From the NCBI RefSeq assembly GCF_009601685.2, contig NZ_CP045701.2, forward strand, positions 310,001-374,000: 64,000 nt of DNA, written 5' to 3'. This stretch comes from Pseudomonas brassicacearum (GTDB lineage Bacteria; Pseudomonadota; Gammaproteobacteria; Pseudomonadales; Pseudomonadaceae). The notes under the pieces were generated by a model. The model saw nothing but the letters and a program-made list of their open reading frames with translations. It had not been told where the DNA came from and did not search any database. The position numbers were made by a program, and so were the translations under genes. Of the stretch, positions 7,412 through 15,070 are shown piece after piece; position 1 is the stretch's first letter; each line of letters opens with the position of its first letter.

Positions 7412-8194
7412 ATGAAAAAGGTTCTGTTGTTCACCGCATTGGCGGCAGCCCTGGCCTCGGGCCTGGCCCAGGCCGCGGAGAAACTGGTGGTGGCTGCCAC
7501 GCCGGTGCCCCACGCTGAAATCCTCGAGCTGATCAAGCCGGCCCTGGCCAAAGAAGGCGTGGACCTGGAAATCAAGGTCTTCACCGACTACGTCCAACCC
7601 AACGTACAGGTCGATCAGAAGCGCCTGGACGCCAACTACTTCCAGACCCTGCCGTACCTGACGAACTTCAACGAAGGCAAAGGCACCCATCTGGTGACCG
7701 TGATCGGCGTTCACGTCGAACCGTTCGGCGGCTACTCGAAAAAGTACAAAAAGCTGGCTGATCTGCCAGACGGCGCGACCATCGCGTTGCCTAACGAAGG
7801 CAGCAACAGCGGTCGTGCGCTGATCCTGCTGCAGAAGGCTGGCCTGATCGAGTTGAAAGACCCGAAAAACGCATTGGCGACCCCGAAAGATATCGCCAAG
7901 AACCCGCACAACTTCAAGTTCAAGGAACTGGAATCGGCCATGCTGCCGCGCGTGCTGGACCAGGTCGACCTGGACCTGATCAACACCAACTATGCCCTGG
8001 AAGCGGGCCTTAACCCGGCCAAGGATGCACTGGTGATCGAAGGTTCGGATTCGCCTTACGTCAACTTCCTGGTGGCCCGTCCAGACAACAAGGACAGCCC
8101 GGCCATCCAGAAACTGGCCAAGGCCCTGACCAGCCCTGAAGTGAAGGCGTTCATCGAGAAGAAATACAGCGGCGCGGTACTGCCGGCGTTCTGA
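7412..8194 (+). CDS. MetQ/NlpA-family periplasmic binding protein
   Basis: The 260-residue protein matches the MetQ/NlpA family: VAATPVPHAEILE at the mature N-terminus, the DYVQPN and DANYFQ motifs, and LINTNYALEAGL. It should bind methionine or a related sulfur compound in the periplasm. The signal peptide ends in SGLAQAAEK and has no lipobox cysteine, so it looks soluble rather than lipid-anchored, unlike classical MetQ. No metN or metI lies next to it, so it must share transport partners encoded elsewhere. The start follows AAGGACACTGC, and an intrinsic terminator lies after the stop. Confidence 0.9.
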   Translation: MKKVLLFTALAAALASGLAQAAEKLVVAATPVPHAEILELIKPALAKEGVDLEIKVFTDYVQPNVQVDQKRLDANYFQTLPYLTNFNEGKGTHLVTVIGVHVEPFGGYSKKYKKLADLPDGATIALPNEGSNSGRALILLQKAGLIELKDPKNALATPKDIAKNPHNFKFKELESAMLPRVLDQVDLDLINTNYALEAGLNPAKDALVIEGSDSPYVNFLVARPDNKDSPAIQKLAKALTSPEVKAFIEKKYSGAVLPAF

Positions 8195-8225
8195 TTCGCG
8201 GGCTAAATCTTTTCACGGTTTCAAG

Positions 8226-8257
8226 CGCCGACGGCTGATACAGCGTCGGCGTTTTTT
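8226..8257 (+). terminator. Intrinsic terminator of the metQ-like gene
   Basis: CGCCGACG and CGTCGGCG form an 8-bp GC-rich stem around a 10-base loop, followed by six T residues. It starts 32 bases after the stop codon. Confidence 0.85.
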
Positions 8258-8313
8258 GTGCGCGCGATTTAAGTTGTGGGAGCTTGCTCGCGATTCGGTT
8301 TATCAGGCGCCAC

Positions 8314-9474
8314 TCAATCCGGCCAATGCCACGCCGGCTCATCCAACACTCGCTGCCCGACAATCCCGGTCTGCCCCAGCTCTTTTTCCAGCACGATGCA
8401 ATTGCAATGTTCATCCTGCTCCAGGGCGGCGATCAGGCGCGTGGCGTGGGACACCACCCAGACCTGGCAATTGACTGAAGCGCGGATGATCAGCCGCGCC
8501 AAGGCCGGCAACAGATCGGGGTGCAGGCTTGTTTCCGGTTCGTTGAGCACCATCAGCGAGGGCGGCCTGGGGGTGAGCAGGGCGGCCACCAGCAACAGAT
8601 AGCGCAGGGTCCCGTCCGACAGTTCGGCGGCGGACAGTGGGCGCAGCAGGCCATGCTGCTGAAACGCGATGGCGAAACGACCGCCTTGCAGTTTCTCGAT
8701 GTGCAGGTGGGCGCCGGGGAACGCGTCACCGATGGCGGCATGCAAAGCCTCTACGTCGCCGATTTCAAGGATGGTCTGCAGCGCGGCGGCCAGGTCGCGT
8801 CCGTCGTGGTGCAACACCGGCGTGCGGGTGCCCAGTTGCGGCTGGCGCACCGGGGCGTCGGCGTCGCTGCGAAAATGGTCATAGAAACGCCAGCGACGAA
8901 TGAACTCGCGCATCTGCAAGACCTCCGGCGAAGTGCGCAGGCTGCCGACCTGGTCGAACAGGCTGTCGAAGGTCGGCGTGTGCTGGGCCAGCACATCCCA
9001 GGAACGGCCTTCGCGGGCACGGATCATCGGCCCATTGCGGTCCACCAGCAGGCTGGCCGGCCGAAACACCGGGCCGGCCCAGATGCATTCGCGCTTGATT
9101 TCAGGGTCCAGGGAAAACGCTGAAAGGCTGGGTTCCGGCAGGCCCAGGGAGATCGAGTAGCTGAAGTCCTCGCCGGCGAAACCCAGGCGCAAGCGCTTGA
9201 TACGCTGCCATGCCGTCGCCTGGACCGGCACCTCGCCGTTGCGCATGCGTCGGCTGATTTCTTCCGGCCCGGCCCAGAAGGTCGAGTCCAGTCCGCCTTC
9301 GCGGGCCAGGGCGTTGACCACCCCGCCCTGGGCCGTCTCCGCCAGCAGGCGCAGGGCGCGATACAGATTGGATTTGCCGCTGCCGTTGGGGCCGGTGATC
9401 AGGTTCAGCCGGCCCAGAGGAATGACCAATTTATTGATCGATCGATAGTTGGCCACCGCCAATGTCTTGAGCAT
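8314..9474 (-). CDS. AAA-family ATPase (RecF/SMC-like, AAA_21 type)
   Basis: The 386-residue protein starts LKTLAVANYRSINKLVIPLG, the usual entry to RecF/OLD-like ABC ATPases, with Walker A GPNGSGKS at 28-35. A signature-like SDGTLRYLLL and Walker B/D-loop LNEPETSLHPDLLPALARL lie near residues 290-335. ATG 9474 is chosen because AGAAGGAG lies at normal distance; TTG 9480 sits too close to it. No TOPRIM nuclease domain follows, so it is not a full OLD nuclease. No partner gene is adjacent: it is flanked by the metQ-like gene and a family C repeat. The family is broad and the role is unknown; defence or DNA repair are both possible. Confidence 0.88.
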   Translation of the reverse strand: MLKTLAVANYRSINKLVIPLGRLNLITGPNGSGKSNLYRALRLLAETAQGGVVNALAREGGLDSTFWAGPEEISRRMRNGEVPVQATAWQRIKRLRLGFAGEDFSYSISLGLPEPSLSAFSLDPEIKRECIWAGPVFRPASLLVDRNGPMIRAREGRSWDVLAQHTPTFDSLFDQVGSLRTSPEVLQMREFIRRWRFYDHFRSDADAPVRQPQLGTRTPVLHHDGRDLAAALQTILEIGDVEALHAAIGDAFPGAHLHIEKLQGGRFAIAFQQHGLLRPLSAAELSDGTLRYLLLVAALLTPRPPSLMVLNEPETSLHPDLLPALARLIIRASVNCQVWVVSHATRLIAALEQDEHCNCIVLEKELGQTGIVGQRVLDEPAWHWPD

Positions 9475-9499
9475 CAGCAAACTCCTTCTGCATGGGGTT

Positions 9500-9603
9500 G
9501 TAGGCGCTGTCGAGCGAAGCGAAGCTGCGATCTTTCCAAACCCCGTTGGGTCTCAAGTAAAAGATCAAAAGATCGCAGCCTCGCTTCGCTCGACAGCTCC
9601 TAC
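9500..9603. repeat. Palindromic repeat with AAAAGATC core, family C (copy 2)
   Basis: Arms GTAGGCGCTGTCGAGCGAAG and CTTCGCTCGACAGCTCCTAC. The core holds two adjacent AAAAGATC units at 9558-9573. Confidence 0.85.
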
Positions 9604-9707
9604 GGGAAAGAGACCAGTCTGCCTGACTGCTACGCATTCGTTGAACCCTGTTCTAAGCTCACAGTCGTATCGTCACTGGTACGTCCGTACAGCGCAAAGG
9701 AGTCCGC

Positions 9708-10811
9708 ATGTCTGGTCCTGGAATCAAATTGATTGTTGTCTTGGGCGTGTATGCGTTGTTGACGGGATGCGGTGATAAAAAAATCGAAGAAAAAGCCCTG
9801 CCACGGGTTTTCGTGCAACAAGCCGTGCCCAGCGAATACGCCGCCTCGGTGACCCTGACCGGCGATATCCAGGCGCGGGTGCAGGCTGACTTGTCGTTTC
9901 GCGTGGGTGGCAAGATCATCGAGCGCAAGGTCGATGTCGGCGACCGCGTCTCGGCCCGGCAAGTGCTGGCCCGGCTCGATCCTCGGGACCTGCAGACCAA
10001 CGTCGACTCCGCCGAGGCCCAGGTGGCCGCCGAGCAGGCGCGGGTCAAGCAGAGTGCGGCGGCGTTCGTGCGCCAGCAGAAACTCTTGCCCAAGGGCTAC
10101 ACCAGCCAGAGCGAATACGACGCGGCCCAGGCCCAACTGCGCAGCAGCCAAAGCGCGTTGACCGCCGCCCAGGCCCAACTGGCCAACGCTCGCGAACAAC
10201 TGAGCTACACCGCACTGGTTGCCGAGGCACCGGGCATCATCACGGCGCGCCAGGCGGAAGTCGGCCAGGTGGTGCAGGCCACTGAGCCGATCTTCAGCCT
10301 GGCCCGGGATGGCGAACGCGACGCAGTGTTCAACATCTACGAATCGCTGTTGCGCGAACCGCCGTCGGACCCTGCAATCACCATCAGTTTGTTGGATAAC
10401 CCCGCCATCAAGACCACCGGCACGGTGCGTGAAATCACCCCGGTGGTGTCTGCCCAGACCGGCACCGTGCAGGTCAAGGTCACCCTCGATGACTTACCCG
10501 AAGGCATGCACCTGGGCTCGGTGGTCAGCGCCACGGCCAAGTCTGCCGGCAAGACCGCCTTCGAGCTGCCTTGGTCGGCATTGACCAAGAACCTCAGTGA
10601 CCCGGCCGTGTGGCTGGTGGACGGCGAGGGCAAGGCGCAGTTGCAAACGGTGACCGTCGGCCGCTACCTGACCGGCAAGGTCATCATCAGCGATGGCCTC
10701 AAGGGCGGTGAGAAAATCATCACCGCGGGCGGGCAATTGCTGCACCCCGGCGTACGCGTCGAGATCGCTGAAAACACCGCTGGAAAAACCACGCCGGGAG
10801 CCCAGCCATGA
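9708..10811 (+). CDS. triA: RND efflux periplasmic adaptor, TriA type
   Basis: This is the first of two tandem membrane-fusion proteins (367 residues). The signal ends in the lipobox LLTGC with Cys21. The lipoyl half-motifs (LTGDIQARVQADLSFRVGGK and VVAEAPGIITARQAEVGQVV-like) flank a helical hairpin at residues about 100-165. It should link the inner-membrane RND pump to an outer-membrane channel. The start follows AAAGGAG. The stop overlaps the next start (ATGA). The adaptor-adaptor-pump order is that of P. aeruginosa triABC, which exports triclosan; substrate in this organism is not shown. No outer-membrane channel is in the operon, as for triABC, which uses a distant OpmH. Confidence 0.87.
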   Translation: MSGPGIKLIVVLGVYALLTGCGDKKIEEKALPRVFVQQAVPSEYAASVTLTGDIQARVQADLSFRVGGKIIERKVDVGDRVSARQVLARLDPRDLQTNVDSAEAQVAAEQARVKQSAAAFVRQQKLLPKGYTSQSEYDAAQAQLRSSQSALTAAQAQLANAREQLSYTALVAEAPGIITARQAEVGQVVQATEPIFSLARDGERDAVFNIYESLLREPPSDPAITISLLDNPAIKTTGTVREITPVVSAQTGTVQVKVTLDDLPEGMHLGSVVSATAKSAGKTAFELPWSALTKNLSDPAVWLVDGEGKAQLQTVTVGRYLTGKVIISDGLKGGEKIITAGGQLLHPGVRVEIAENTAGKTTPGAQP

Positions 10812-11872
10812 AGCGCCTGTGGATGGTCTCGGCCGGCCTGTTGCTGGCCGCCTGCTCCAAGGAAGAAGCGCCGCCCGAACCGGTGCGCCCGGTGTTGTCC
10901 GTTGAGGTCAGGGCCCTCGACCAGCAGGCGCTTGGGCGGTTCGCCGGGAATATCCAGGCCCGTTACGAGAGCAACCTGGGTTTCCGCGTGCCAGGACGGA
11001 TCGCCAGCCGCAATGTCGACGTCGGCGCGCAGGTGAAGAAGGGCGACCTGCTTGCCACGCTCGATCCCACCGACCAGCAGAACCAGTTGCGCGCCGCCCA
11101 GGGCGATCTGGCGCGGATCGAGGCGCAGTACATCAATGCCCAGGCCAATGCCCGTCGCCAGCAGCAATTGTTCGACCGTGGCGTCGGTGCCCAGGCGCAA
11201 CTGGACCTCGCCCAGACCGACCTGAAAACCACCGGCGCTTCTCTCGAACAGGCCCGGGCCTCGGTGGAGCAGGCCCGCGATCAGCTTAACTACAGCGAGC
11301 TGCACACCGACCACGATGCCATCGTCACGGCCTGGAATGCCGAAGCCGGGCAGGTGGTCACCGCTGGCCAGCAAGTGGTGACCCTGGCCCGCCCGGACAT
11401 CAAGGAGGCGGTGATCGACCTGCCGGCCGGGCTGGCCGAGCGCCTGCCCCCGGACGTAGTGTTCGAGGTCGCCGCGCAATTGGACCCGAGCATCCACACC
11501 ACCGCCACCGTGCGCGAGATCGAACCCCAGGCCCAGAGCGCCACCCGCACCCGCCGCGCGCGCCTGACATTGGCCGATACACCGCCAGGTTTTCGCCTGG
11601 GCACGGCTGTCAGCGTGACCCTGAGTTCGAGCATCGAACCGCGCATCGAGCTGCCACTCAGCGCATTGCAGGAGGTCGACGGCAAGGCGCGGATCTGGCT
11701 GGTCGATCCACAAAGCCAGACCGTTTCACCCCGTGACGTACGGATTCTCGAACGTTCGGACAACTCGGTGCTGGTGGCCAACGGCATCAAGGCCGGCGAC
11801 CGCGTGGTCAGCGCTGGGGTGAACAGTCTCCAGCCGGGGCAGAAAGTGAAACTCGACGAGGAAGCACGATGA
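10808..11872 (+). CDS. triB: RND efflux periplasmic adaptor, TriB type
   Basis: The second adaptor (354 residues) has lipobox LLAAC with Cys16, the NIQARYESNLGFRVPGRI beta/lipoyl entry, a hairpin at residues about 85-160, and beta-barrel and membrane-proximal domains after. It is clearly homologous to, but distinct from, the preceding adaptor. TriA and TriB of P. aeruginosa are both needed for pump assembly. It overlaps its neighbours on both sides by four bases (ATGA), so the three genes are translated as a coupled unit. Confidence 0.87.
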   Translation: MKRLWMVSAGLLLAACSKEEAPPEPVRPVLSVEVRALDQQALGRFAGNIQARYESNLGFRVPGRIASRNVDVGAQVKKGDLLATLDPTDQQNQLRAAQGDLARIEAQYINAQANARRQQQLFDRGVGAQAQLDLAQTDLKTTGASLEQARASVEQARDQLNYSELHTDHDAIVTAWNAEAGQVVTAGQQVVTLARPDIKEAVIDLPAGLAERLPPDVVFEVAAQLDPSIHTTATVREIEPQAQSATRTRRARLTLADTPPGFRLGTAVSVTLSSSIEPRIELPLSALQEVDGKARIWLVDPQSQTVSPRDVRILERSDNSVLVANGIKAGDRVVSAGVNSLQPGQKVKLDEEAR

Positions 11873-14800
11873 AAGGGCCCTTCAACCTGTCCGAGTGGGC
11901 CCTGCGGCATCAATCGTTCGTCTGGTACCTGATGTTCGTTGCATTGTTGATGGGCGTGTTTTCTTACATGAACCTGGGGCGCGAAGAAGACCCGTCGTTC
12001 ACCATCAAGACCATGGTCATCCAGACCCGCTGGCCCGGCGCGACCCAGGAAGAAACCCTCAAGCAGGTCACCGACCGCGTCGAGAAAAAACTCGAAGAGC
12101 TCGATTCCCTCGACTACGTCAAAAGCTACACCCGACCGGGGGAATCGACGGTGTTCGTGTACTTGCTCGACACCACCGGGGCCAAGGAAATCCCCGAGAT
12201 CTGGTACCAGGTGCGCAAGAAGATCAACGACATTCGCGGCGATTTTCCTGACGGCCTGCAAGGGCCCGGGTTCAACGACGAGTTCGGCGATGTCTACGGT
12301 TCGGTGTACGCCTTCACCGGCGACGGCCTGTCGATGCGCCAGTTGCGCGACTACGTGGAACAGGTGCGCGCCGAGATCCGTGACGTACCGGGCCTGGGCA
12401 AGGTCGAGATGGTGGGCGAGCAGGACGAAGTGCTGTACCTGAACTTCTCCACGCGCAAACTCGCCGCCCTGGGGATCGACCAGCGCGAGGTCGTGCAAAG
12501 CCTGCAATCCCAGAACGCCGTGACCCCGGCCGGGGTCATCGACGCCGGGCCAGAGCGGATTTCCGTGCGCACGTCCGGGCAGTTCCAGTCGGAAAAAGAC
12601 CTGGCCAACGTCAACCTGCGGCTCAATGACCGCTTCTATCGACTGGCCGACATCGCCGATATCAGCCGCGGTTACGTTGACCCCGCCACGCCGATGTTCC
12701 GTTTCAACGGCACACCGGCCATCGGCCTTGCCATCGCCATGAAGAAGGGCGGCAACATCCAGGACTTCGGCAAGGCGTTGCATGCGCGCATGAGCGAGCT
12801 GACCGCCGACCTGCCGGTGGGCGTTGGCGTGCATACGGTGTCGGACCAGGCCGAAGTAGTGGAGGAGGCGGTCGGCGGCTTCACCAGTGCCCTGTTCGAG
12901 GCGGTGATCATCGTCCTGGTCGTCAGCTTCATCAGCCTCGGCGTCAGGGCCGGTCTGGTGGTGGCCTGTTCGATTCCGTTGGTGCTGGCGATGGTCTTCC
13001 TGTTCATGGAATACAGCGGCATCACCATGCAGCGCATTTCCCTCGGCGCGTTGATCATCGCCCTCGGCCTGCTGGTGGACGACGCGATGATTACCGTGGA
13101 AATGATGGTCACGCGCCTGGAAAAAGGCGACAGCAAGGAGCAGGCCGCGACCTTCGCCTACACCTCGACGGCGTTCCCGATGCTTACCGGGACCCTGGTG
13201 ACCGTGGCCGGTTTCGTGCCCATCGGCCTGAACGCCAGTTCCGCCGGTGAGTACACCTTCACCCTGTTCGCGGTCATCGCCGTGGCGATGCTGGTGTCGT
13301 GGATCGTCGCGGTGTTGTTTGCCCCGGTGATCGGCGTGCACATCCTCAGCACCAACGTCAAACCCCACAGCGCCGAGCCGGGGCGGATCGGCCGGGCATT
13401 CAACGGTGGCCTGCTGTGGGCGATGCGCAATCGCTGGTGGGCCATCGGCATCACCTTGCTGTTGTTCGTGCTGTCGGTGTTTTGCATGCGCTTCGTGCAG
13501 AACCAGTTCTTTCCGTCTTCGGACCGGCCGGAAATCCTGGTGGACCTCAACCTGCCGCAAAACGCCTCGATGGACGAGACCCGCAAGGTTGTCGATCGCC
13601 TGGAAGCGACCCTCAAGGGCGACCCGGACATCGAGCGCTGGAGCACCTACATTGGCGAAGGCGCAATTCGCTTTTACCTGCCGCTGGACCAGCAACTGCA
13701 GAATCCGTACTACGCGCAACTGGTGATCGTCAGCAAGGGCCTGGAGTCGCGCACGGCCCTCACCGAGCGCCTGCAAAAGCGCCTGCGTGAGGATTTCGTC
13801 GGGATTGGCAGTTACGTGCAGGCCCTGGAAATGGGTCCGCCGGTGGGAAGGCCGATCCAGTATCGGGTCAGCGGCAAAGACATCGACCAGGTGCGCAAGC
13901 ATGCGATCGAACTGGCCACCGAGTTGGACAAGAACTCGCACATTGGCGAAATCATTTACGACTGGAACGAACCGGGCAAGGTGCTGCGCATCGACATCGC
14001 GCAGGACAAGGCGCGGCAGTTGGGCTTGTCTTCCGATGATGTGGCCAGGTTGATGAACAGCATTGTCAGCGGCACGCCCGTGACCCAGGTCAACGACGAT
14101 ATTTACCTGATCGACGTGGTCGGCCGTGCCGAAGATGCCGAGCGTGGTACGCCGGAAACCCTGCAGAACTTGCAGATCGTCACGCCGGGCGGCACTTCGA
14201 TTCCGTTGCTGGCGTTTGCCACGGTGCGTTATGAACTGGAGCAGCCCTTGGTGTGGCGTCGTGACCGTAAGCCGACCATCACCATCAAGGCTGCCGTGCG
14301 CGACGAGATCCAGCCCACCGACCTGGTCAAGCAACTGCAACCGGACATCGACAAGTTCGCCGCCGGCCTGCCAGTGGGCTACAAGGTCGCTACGGGCGGT
14401 ACCGTGGAGGAGAGCAGCAAGGCCCAAGGGCCGATCGCCAGTGTCGTGCCGTTGATGCTGTTCTTGATGGCGACCTTCCTGATGATCCAGCTGCACAGCG
14501 TGCAGAAACTGTTCCTGGTGGCGAGCGTCGCGCCCCTGGGGTTGATCGGCGTGGTGCTGGCGCTGGTGCCGACGGGCACGCCCATGGGCTTCGTGGCGAT
14601 CCTGGGGATCCTCGCGTTGATTGGCATCATCATCCGTAACTCGGTGATCCTGGTGACCCAGATCGATGAATACGAACGTGACGGCTACGAGCCCTGGGAC
14701 GCGGTGGTGGAAGCCACCGAGCACCGGCGCCGACCGATCCTGCTCACCGCGGCCGCGGCGAGCCTGGGGATGATCCCGATTGCCCGGGAAGTGTTCTGGG

Positions 14801-14916
14801 GGCCGATGGCCTACGCGATGATCGGCGGGATCATCGTCGCCACCCTGCTGACGCTGCTGTTCCTGCCGGCGCTGTATGTCGCCTGGTACAAGATCCGCGA
14901 GCCCCAGCGCGACTGA
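11869..14916 (+). CDS. triC: RND efflux pump inner-membrane permease, TriC type
   Basis: The 1015-residue protein is a full-length RND transporter: N-terminal segment LSEWALRHQSFVWYLMFVALLMG, two large periplasmic loops, and two six-helix bundles. The fourth helix reads LGALIIALGLLVDDAMITVE, with the paired Asp residues used for proton coupling. The C-terminal half shows RPILLTAAAASLGMIPIA. It lies directly downstream of two adaptor genes, the triABC layout. Subfamily length and order agree with TriC; drug specificity is inferred only. Confidence 0.9.
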   Translation: MKGPFNLSEWALRHQSFVWYLMFVALLMGVFSYMNLGREEDPSFTIKTMVIQTRWPGATQEETLKQVTDRVEKKLEELDSLDYVKSYTRPGESTVFVYLLDTTGAKEIPEIWYQVRKKINDIRGDFPDGLQGPGFNDEFGDVYGSVYAFTGDGLSMRQLRDYVEQVRAEIRDVPGLGKVEMVGEQDEVLYLNFSTRKLAALGIDQREVVQSLQSQNAVTPAGVIDAGPERISVRTSGQFQSEKDLANVNLRLNDRFYRLADIADISRGYVDPATPMFRFNGTPAIGLAIAMKKGGNIQDFGKALHARMSELTADLPVGVGVHTVSDQAEVVEEAVGGFTSALFEAVIIVLVVSFISLGVRAGLVVACSIPLVLAMVFLFMEYSGITMQRISLGALIIALGLLVDDAMITVEMMVTRLEKGDSKEQAATFAYTSTAFPMLTGTLVTVAGFVPIGLNASSAGEYTFTLFAVIAVAMLVSWIVAVLFAPVIGVHILSTNVKPHSAEPGRIGRAFNGGLLWAMRNRWWAIGITLLLFVLSVFCMRFVQNQFFPSSDRPEILVDLNLPQNASMDETRKVVDRLEATLKGDPDIERWSTYIGEGAIRFYLPLDQQLQNPYYAQLVIVSKGLESRTALTERLQKRLREDFVGIGSYVQALEMGPPVGRPIQYRVSGKDIDQVRKHAIELATELDKNSHIGEIIYDWNEPGKVLRIDIAQDKARQLGLSSDDVARLMNSIVSGTPVTQVNDDIYLIDVVGRAEDAERGTPETLQNLQIVTPGGTSIPLLAFATVRYELEQPLVWRRDRKPTITIKAAVRDEIQPTDLVKQLQPDIDKFAAGLPVGYKVATGGTVEESSKAQGPIASVVPLMLFLMATFLMIQLHSVQKLFLVASVAPLGLIGVVLALVPTGTPMGFVAILGILALIGIIIRNSVILVTQIDEYERDGYEPWDAVVEATEHRRRPILLTAAAASLGMIPIAREVFWGPMAYAMIGGIIVATLLTLLFLPALYVAWYKIREPQRD

Positions 14917-14950
14917 ATAGGCGTTAACTCATGAGGGCTGCTGTGCGGCC

Positions 14951-15045
14951 CATCGCGAGCAAGCTTTGCTCCCACAGTGGATCGTTGCGAGTACAGAGTT
15001 TGAACTCACTGCAGATCTGCTGTGGGAGCAAAGCTTGCTCGCGAT
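14951..15045. repeat. REP palindrome, family B
   Basis: Arms CATCGCGAGCAAGCTTTGCT and AGCAAAGCTTGCTCGCGATG lie between the convergent triC and cadA genes and enclose about 45 bases. Confidence 0.85.
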
Positions 15046-15070
15046 GAGGCCCTCCCGGTCACCGCAAACT

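Noticed and set aside
11290..14724. A 1144-codon open frame on the strand opposite triB/triC
   Set aside because: It is the antisense shadow of a GC-rich RND gene; composition is dominated by His, Gln, Arg and Asp as expected from reverse reading, with no domain.
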